DNA of 48,072 nt. Origin: Chryseobacterium gleum. GTDB taxonomy: Bacteria > Bacteroidota > Bacteroidia > Flavobacteriales_D > Crocinitomicaceae. Below the pieces are notes generated by a model, which was not told where the DNA came from, made no database searches, and saw only the letters and a program-made list of their open reading frames with translations. The DNA lies in the NCBI GenBank assembly GCA_945860065.1, contig CAMAPI010000012.1:1-48072 (forward strand), in the 5' to 3' direction. Within the stretch, counting starts at the first letter, position 1. The number at the start of each line of letters is the position of its first letter. Of this stretch, positions 42,985 through 48,072 are shown piece after piece. Made by a program: the position numbers and the translations under genes.

Positions 42985-45330
42985 TTATTTCACAATGACG
43001 TAAGATTTTATTTCAATATCTGAAATAAATCTAATCACATAAGAACCTTTGGGTAAATCTGACAAACTGATTATCATACTTTGTTGAAAGCTATTATTGG
43101 AAATGCTTTTTAGTATTTTGCCTTCTAAATTGAGTATTTCTATATGCTGAAATCCATGATTAATACTAGAAAATTGAACTTCAATATAATCTTCAAATGG
43201 ATTTGGAGCTAACACAATTTCATTTAAGTCCAATTCGGGAAGTCCTGCATTAGGATCTGTCATACTGCAAGCACATTTATTTTTGACTACATTCGTTTGT
43301 ACAACTTGCGGCGCTAGATACATCGCTTTTACCCAACATTTTTGTCCAGCTTGAGTACTAGAAGCATTTCGTATCCGAAGGGTGTACCAGCCATCATATG
43401 TAGCTTGATGAGAAAAGTTAATCGTACCAACTTGTTCCATTGAATCAACTTCCTGACAATCTTTATCCAAAAGTATCAGTCGAATTGGCAACGTGGAAAC
43501 AGATGGATATAATTCAATATTGATTGTTGTCCCTGATTTTGCGTAAATTCTACCTACCGTTCGACATTCCAAACTGTTATTTGGCAGGGCTCCACCCTGT
43601 TGTAAGGAAGATAAATGGCTATCTCCTAAATCATCTGACATCTCCCACTCTTGTGTTGTTGATTTGCCAGGTCTTACATAATTTGTATCAATTCCTTGTG
43701 GAGCCCAAACACAATAACCTCTTCTACCAAGGTTTGCCGAACCATCACAAGGTGGAATACTTATATTGACTTTTCCACCTCCATAAACGATACTCGTTGT
43801 ATTTCCATTTGAGCCGGAATAATCCATTAAAATCGTTCCATCTGACCAACTTGTTTGAACACCTACAAGATTTTGCCAATTTGTCCACTGATCATTCACC
43901 CCAATAAGCGCTTTTGATTCCCTTTCAATGACCAATGCATCAGGTGCCTGCCAACGAATAAGGTAATTTCCTTGCTTAAAATGTAAATTCTGATGGCACC
44001 AAATTAAATTTTCCACGTCACTATCTAAAGGTAAATTGGACAATGAAGTAGGTTGATGCGCGAATCGATTTCCGTTATAACCGATTGAAAAAAGATCTTC
44101 AAAAAAGAGTTGTGGAGCACCATCCAAGGACATCACAATGGCATGTGCGACCGAATTCCTCCCGTCGTTTGGTTCGATATGAGGACTTAATTCGGAACCT
44201 GAATTCCAACCAGTATAATTTCCTTGACTGTTCAGCGTAGGTCGAAAAGTATCGTGATTATTCACAAATGGCACTGTTCGTCCACGATTAAGTTGTTGCT
44301 GCCCGGGGATTGTCGATAAATCAAAATTACCATTGCCACTTGACATAGATGCTAATGCAAAGCGCAAATTAAAATCGAAGGTGCCAGCTCGATTTTGAAC
44401 AGCTGTGCACCAAGCGTCTAATTGTGTTGTACTTCCAACCCATTCTCCAACAGCGAACATATCAGCACCACCACTAGCATAAAGCGCGTTGTATTGTAAA
44501 TTCCAAAGAAAATCCTCTGCTACATAACTCGGGAAATGTTTTACAGCATCAAATCGAAGGCCATCCCAACCCACTTGTTTTTTATACCAAATCAACCAAT
44601 TACGCATATTTACACGCATGTAATCGGACGTTTGACTTGGATTAAACGACGCATTACTCGATAGTCCATTTGCGTTACTTTCATAGGAAGCATCAGGTCC
44701 CCAAAATGGTGAATTAATATCGTTTGTACAGCAAATATTCGAATTGTTTGGATAAAAATTCTGCCAATTTTTTGGGAATTTACCTTCTCGTGAAAGATAA
44801 TTTAAAGCTGTTTCAGCACTAGCAGGTGTTTTAAAACATGTATACCTAAAGTTTTTATATCTATTCGTTTGACCATCATCCATAGCTGACGGATCTTGTC
44901 CCCCCGCTCCATTAGCACTACCCGCATTTGAAACATGATTTAATACAATATCTTGAATTACGTCAATACCGTTGGCATGCATCACCGCGACCATACGCAG
45001 TAATTCATCTTTGTCTCCCATTCTCGTTTTTGTGGCGTTTTTCTGATATTTATCACCCAAGTCATAGTGGTCAAATGGAGAATACCCAACACTATTGGTG
45101 CCATTGTTTTTAATTGTAGGAGGAATCCATACTGCATCAATCCCAAGCTCCTTTAATCTTGGTGCTAATTCTGTCAAATAGTTAGCCCATCCATTCGCAT
45201 AATTGGTATTCCAATAATCCCACCAAAACGATTGCAAAACCACTTGACGAGAAGTAGGATTTACCTGTCCAAACAATATATTCAGCTTCGTAAAGCAGAA
45301 AATAAAGACTACGAATAATTTAATTTTCAT
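42985..45330 (-). CDS. Secreted GH13 alpha-amylase with T9SS sorting tail
   Basis: The protein of 781 residues has a signal peptide (FVVFIFCFTKLNILFGQ), a GH13 barrel (residues about 25-480) and the four GH13 regions: DIVLNH (128-131), GLRFDAVKH (nucleophile Asp261), FAVGEW (acid Glu296) and FVNNHD (Asp360). Ca-binding-type residues and an extra C-domain follow, then a beta domain and a type A T9SS tail (LAPNPFEDYIEVQF to the terminal KSYVIVK). It should cut starch or glycogen outside the cell. The start is ATG 45330; the TTG at 45336 is only an extension. It is 11 bp behind the GH65 gene and probably cotranscribed. No SusC/SusD pair is in the window. Confidence 0.93.
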   Translation of the reverse strand: MKIKLFVVFIFCFTKLNILFGQVNPTSRQVVLQSFWWDYWNTNYANGWANYLTELAPRLKELGIDAVWIPPTIKNNGTNSVGYSPFDHYDLGDKYQKNATKTRMGDKDELLRMVAVMHANGIDVIQDIVLNHVSNAGSANGAGGQDPSAMDDGQTNRYKNFRYTCFKTPASAETALNYLSREGKFPKNWQNFYPNNSNICCTNDINSPFWGPDASYESNANGLSSNASFNPSQTSDYMRVNMRNWLIWYKKQVGWDGLRFDAVKHFPSYVAEDFLWNLQYNALYASGGADMFAVGEWVGSTTQLDAWCTAVQNRAGTFDFNLRFALASMSSGNGNFDLSTIPGQQQLNRGRTVPFVNNHDTFRPTLNSQGNYTGWNSGSELSPHIEPNDGRNSVAHAIVMSLDGAPQLFFEDLFSIGYNGNRFAHQPTSLSNLPLDSDVENLIWCHQNLHFKQGNYLIRWQAPDALVIERESKALIGVNDQWTNWQNLVGVQTSWSDGTILMDYSGSNGNTTSIVYGGGKVNISIPPCDGSANLGRRGYCVWAPQGIDTNYVRPGKSTTQEWEMSDDLGDSHLSSLQQGGALPNNSLECRTVGRIYAKSGTTINIELYPSVSTLPIRLILLDKDCQEVDSMEQVGTINFSHQATYDGWYTLRIRNASSTQAGQKCWVKAMYLAPQVVQTNVVKNKCACSMTDPNAGLPELDLNEIVLAPNPFEDYIEVQFSSINHGFQHIEILNLEGKILKSISNNSFQQSMIISLSDLPKGSYVIRFISDIEIKSYVIVK

Positions 45331-45341
45331 ACTCAAAGTAT

Positions 45342-47621
45342 TTACACTTTAGCTACATGCTCTTCCCCAGCCATTATGGTTACTAGTTCATTCTTCAAAG
45401 AGCAAGCAACTTGTTTATTACCAATATTTTTAATGCTAATATTCGTTTTATCAATCGAAATCTCCAACGGAACTGTTTGATATAAAATTCTAAACGTGTA
45501 AGAATCCCATGCAGTTGGAATGGTTGGATTAATTTCCAATCCTGACTCATAAATCCTGACACCTGCCATTCCTTCGACTACGGCCATCCATGTTCCAGCC
45601 ATACTTGTGATGTGTAAGCCTTCATCCGCTTCGTGATTGTAGTCGTCTAAGTCCAAACGGGAAGTTCTTAAATACAATTCATATGCTTTGGCTAGATTTC
45701 CAATCTTCGCTGCTAAAATCACGTGAACACAAGGTGACAACGAAGACTCATGCACTGTTTTTGGTTCGTAGAAATCAAAATTATCACGAATGGTTTCTAG
45801 ATCGAAGTGATCTTCGAATAGGTATAATCCTTGAAGGACATCCGCTTGTTTGATGAAAATGGAACGAAGGATACGGTCCCAAGACCAATGCTGGTTTATT
45901 GGTCGTTCAGTCAAAGGTAAATCAGAGGCAGAAAGTTGCTCCTTATCCATGAATCCATCCTGCTGAAGGAAAATATTCGTTCCTTCTAAAACAGGGAAAT
46001 ACACATTTTCGACAATGTGACGCATGGCTTTAATTTCCTTTTCGGAAATCAATTTATTATTCGAACCACCAATTTCTTCATTAATCTTCAAACAATAGTC
46101 CATACACCAACGAGCGATGTAATTTGTATACCAATTATTGTTGACGTTGTTTTCGTATTCGTTTGGACCCGTCACGCCCAACATCACATAGGCTTTTTTG
46201 CTTTCAGACCAATTGAAACGTTGGGACCAGAATCGGGAAATACCTAGTAGGACTGGAAATCCATATTTCTTTAAATAATCGCGGTCTCCCGTGTGACGAA
46301 CGTAGTTGTAAATTCCAAAAGCAATCGCACCATTGCGGTGAATTTCCTCGAAGGTAATTTCCCACTCGTTATGACATTCTTCACCGTTCATGGTCACCAT
46401 TGGATAAAGGGCTGCACCATCCTTAAATCCAAGTTTTTCTGCGTTTTCAATTGCCTTATTTAGATGGTTGTAACGATAAACCAACAATTGACGAGAAATT
46501 TTCGGGTCAGCTGTTTTCAGATAGAAAGGTAAGCAGTATGCTTCGGTATCCCAATAGGTCGCGCCGCCGTATTTTTCACCCGTAAATCCTTTTGGACCAA
46601 TGTTTAATTTCGCATTTTTCCCTGTATATGTTTGATATAAATGGAAAATATTGAATCGAATTCCTTGTTGAGCGGCCGAATCTCCTTTAATAACGATATC
46701 CGCATTCTCCCAAATCTTTAACCAAGCTTGTTCATGTTCGTGACGCAATTTATCGAATCCACCTGTATACGCATCGCGTACTCGGGAAATCGCTTTAGCA
46801 GCTAATTCAAATTCAGAGTGATTCATGGTAGAAGTAATCGCCACATATTTTTTCAATGTATAAGGCGTGCCTTTCTCCAAATAATGTTCGAAATTATTTT
46901 CCACGTAAAATTCACGTTCCGCTACGTTTGGATGAATCGTTAATAATTCAGCTTCTCTCCAAAAAGAAAATCGCATGGCCGTTGCGACAGAAAAGTTTGT
47001 TTTCTTCGTTCGTCCACAAATAATTCCTTTTTGCGCATCGACTTTCTTGCTGTCCTCAATCCAGAAAAACTCATCGTAGTTTGCATCGTGGTTACTGACT
47101 TTCCCATCCAAATATGGCGTGAATTTCACGTTCCCACTAAAATTCAGAGGAGTAACAGTATATGAAATCGCCGCAATTTCTTCTTTTGCCATGGAACAGA
47201 ATCGAAGAGACTGAACCTCCAACTCTTTTCCATTCGATAATTTCACTTTAAATTGACGATTAAGTACCCCATGTTGCATATCCAATTCGCGGTGAAAGGA
47301 TTTTACTTCACAGGTGTTGAGGTCAACAGGAATCCCATCTACTTCGATGTTAATTCCAATCCAATTACATGAATTTAGGACTTTCGCAAAATACTCCGGA
47401 TACCCATTTTTCCACCATCCAACACGCGTTTTGTCTGGATAATAAACACCTCCGACATAACTTCCCTGCAAGGTGTCTCCTGTGAATTGCTCTTCGAAAT
47501 TGGCGCGTTGTCCGAAAGAACCGTTTCCAATACTAAAAATACTTTCCGCTTGTTTTTGTTTGCTCGGATCATATTTATTCTCAATAATTTTCCAATCATC
47601 AATTTCAAACAAATTACGCAT
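45342..47621 (-). CDS. GH65 phosphorylase, probably maltose phosphorylase
   Basis: The protein of 759 residues is a full GH65: N-terminal beta-sandwich, then an alpha/alpha barrel with GATYWDTEAYCLPFY, the general acid Glu in GVTGPNEYENNV (Glu488) and a HWSWDR-type phosphate pocket near residue 570. GH65 phosphorylases split alpha-glucobioses with phosphate to glucose plus beta-glucose 1-phosphate, in the cytoplasm. The motif GPNEYENNVNNNWYTN is shared with maltose phosphorylases, so maltose is the first guess; trehalose or kojibiose would also fit. A beta-phosphoglucomutase gene overlaps it by 8 bp upstream. Confidence 0.9.
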   Translation of the reverse strand: MRNLFEIDDWKIIENKYDPSKQKQAESIFSIGNGSFGQRANFEEQFTGDTLQGSYVGGVYYPDKTRVGWWKNGYPEYFAKVLNSCNWIGINIEVDGIPVDLNTCEVKSFHRELDMQHGVLNRQFKVKLSNGKELEVQSLRFCSMAKEEIAAISYTVTPLNFSGNVKFTPYLDGKVSNHDANYDEFFWIEDSKKVDAQKGIICGRTKKTNFSVATAMRFSFWREAELLTIHPNVAEREFYVENNFEHYLEKGTPYTLKKYVAITSTMNHSEFELAAKAISRVRDAYTGGFDKLRHEHEQAWLKIWENADIVIKGDSAAQQGIRFNIFHLYQTYTGKNAKLNIGPKGFTGEKYGGATYWDTEAYCLPFYLKTADPKISRQLLVYRYNHLNKAIENAEKLGFKDGAALYPMVTMNGEECHNEWEITFEEIHRNGAIAFGIYNYVRHTGDRDYLKKYGFPVLLGISRFWSQRFNWSESKKAYVMLGVTGPNEYENNVNNNWYTNYIARWCMDYCLKINEEIGGSNNKLISEKEIKAMRHIVENVYFPVLEGTNIFLQQDGFMDKEQLSASDLPLTERPINQHWSWDRILRSIFIKQADVLQGLYLFEDHFDLETIRDNFDFYEPKTVHESSLSPCVHVILAAKIGNLAKAYELYLRTSRLDLDDYNHEADEGLHITSMAGTWMAVVEGMAGVRIYESGLEINPTIPTAWDSYTFRILYQTVPLEISIDKTNISIKNIGNKQVACSLKNELVTIMAGEEHVAKV

Positions 47622-48072
47622 ACGCTTTTAAACTAAATTCCGTTAAATCATTAAAATATGTATCCGCCATTTCGGCGATATTTGGATTACCAACTGCAAA
47701 TGCATGGAATCCACCGGCGATCGCTGCAATTATTCCGCTTGCGGCGTCTTCAAACACGATGCATTCCGCGGGAACTAATTCCAATGCTTCAGCACCGTTT
47801 AAAAACACTTCTGGATGCGGTTTTGGGTGTTCAACTCCATTCCCATCGATTACGACATCAAAAAAGTGATTAATCTTCAATAGCTTCAAAATGAAGTTCG
47901 CATTTTTACTGGATGAACCAATCGCTAATTTGATGCCTTTTGCTTTCGCTTCGATCAACAAATCAAGCACGCCAGGAAGTAAATCCGTTTGATTCAATTC
48001 CTGAATGGAATCAACGTAGAACTCATTTTTACTAATCAAAAGTGCATCGAATTCTTCTGAAGCTATTGTTTT
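47614..48072 (-). CDS. pgmB: Beta-phosphoglucomutase, HAD family (5' end missing)
   Basis: The C-terminal 152 residues are visible; the reading frame is still open at the window end, so the N-terminus with the nucleophile Asp and start codon is outside. It has LPGVLDLLIEAKAKGIKLAIGSSS, GNGVEHPKPHPEVFL and VFEDAASGIIAAIAGGFHAF, all typical for beta-PGM. It isomerises beta-glucose 1-phosphate, the product of GH65 phosphorolysis, to glucose 6-phosphate. The 8 bp overlap with the GH65 gene supports coupled expression. Confidence 0.9.
   Translation of the reverse strand, partial: KTIASEEFDALLISKNEFYVDSIQELNQTDLLPGVLDLLIEAKAKGIKLAIGSSSKNANFILKLLKINHFFDVVIDGNGVEHPKPHPEVFLNGAEALELVPAECIVFEDAASGIIAAIAGGFHAFAVGNPNIAEMADTYFNDLTEFSLKAYA

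Noticed and set aside
1-48072. tRNA, rRNA, insertion sequences, integrases or attachment sites
   Set aside because: Gaps between genes are mostly below 100 bp and show no cloverleaf, transposase or long inverted repeat; none was found by eye.

Overview
The window is about 48 kb of a low-GC Bacteroidota chromosome, most likely a flavobacterium-like member of Flavobacteriales (a Crocinitomicaceae-type genome would fit, but I cannot prove that rank). The evidence is gldB and gldC, two secreted proteins with type IX secretion (T9SS) C-terminal sorting domains, a lipoprotein-type TamL, a GWxTD-like protein, a long-tailed bS16, many short lipoprotein signals, and repeated TAnnTTTG -7 promoter boxes very close to start codons. 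It is gene dense: about 41 genes, the largest non-coding gap is 214 bp (15294-15507), and I see no rRNA, tRNA, insertion sequence, phage, integrase or CRISPR array. It reads as ordinary chromosome, not an island.

Layout. 1-3.8 kb (-): tamL followed by a truncated YtcJ-like amidohydrolase lipoprotein. 3.8-11.6 kb (+): SpoU-type RNA methyltransferase, stand-alone SF2 helicase, then a tight trio of GWxTD-like protein, family 2 glycosyltransferase and secreted GH92 mannosidase. 11.6-16.7 kb: a GNAT/FemAB-like enzyme (-), a small secreted Gln-rich protein (+), a T9SS-exported CotH/lamin-tail protein (-) and a GH3 lipoprotein (+). 16.7-18 kb (-): rpsP-rimM, with bS16 carrying four 18-residue acidic repeats. 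18.1-21.3 kb (-): Gfo/Idh/MocA oxidoreductase, orphan lipoprotein and polyprenyl glycosylphosphotransferase, probably for a surface polysaccharide. 21.4-24.5 kb (-): thrS-infC-rpmI-rplT, closed by an intrinsic terminator. 24.6-29.9 kb (-): an S24-type XRE regulator with its own promoter, preceded by a four-gene envelope operon (beta-barrel protein, nadE, WG-repeat protein, TonB-like protein).

29.9-34.6 kb (+): gldB-gldC-DUF2797-gtrA-asnB, fired from a promoter that physically overlaps the divergent promoter of the barrel operon. 34.6-39 kb (-): cysteine desulfurase, GT4 glycosyltransferase, flippase and a methyltransferase, a polysaccharide cluster that converges on asnB with a 35 bp overlap. 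39-43 kb: small membrane protein, lipoproteins, rimO (possibly leaderless), tlyA-like methyltransferase and an orphan 121-residue protein. 43-48 kb (-): beta-phosphoglucomutase (cut by the window end), GH65 phosphorylase and a T9SS-exported GH13 amylase: a compact alpha-glucan route from secreted hydrolysis to glucose 6-phosphate.

No wholly new system is proven here. The best leads are the barrel-nadE-WG-TonB-like operon back-to-back with gldBC, the repeat tail of bS16, and the very short or absent mRNA leaders. All function calls rest on motif and family recognition by eye; no database search was run.
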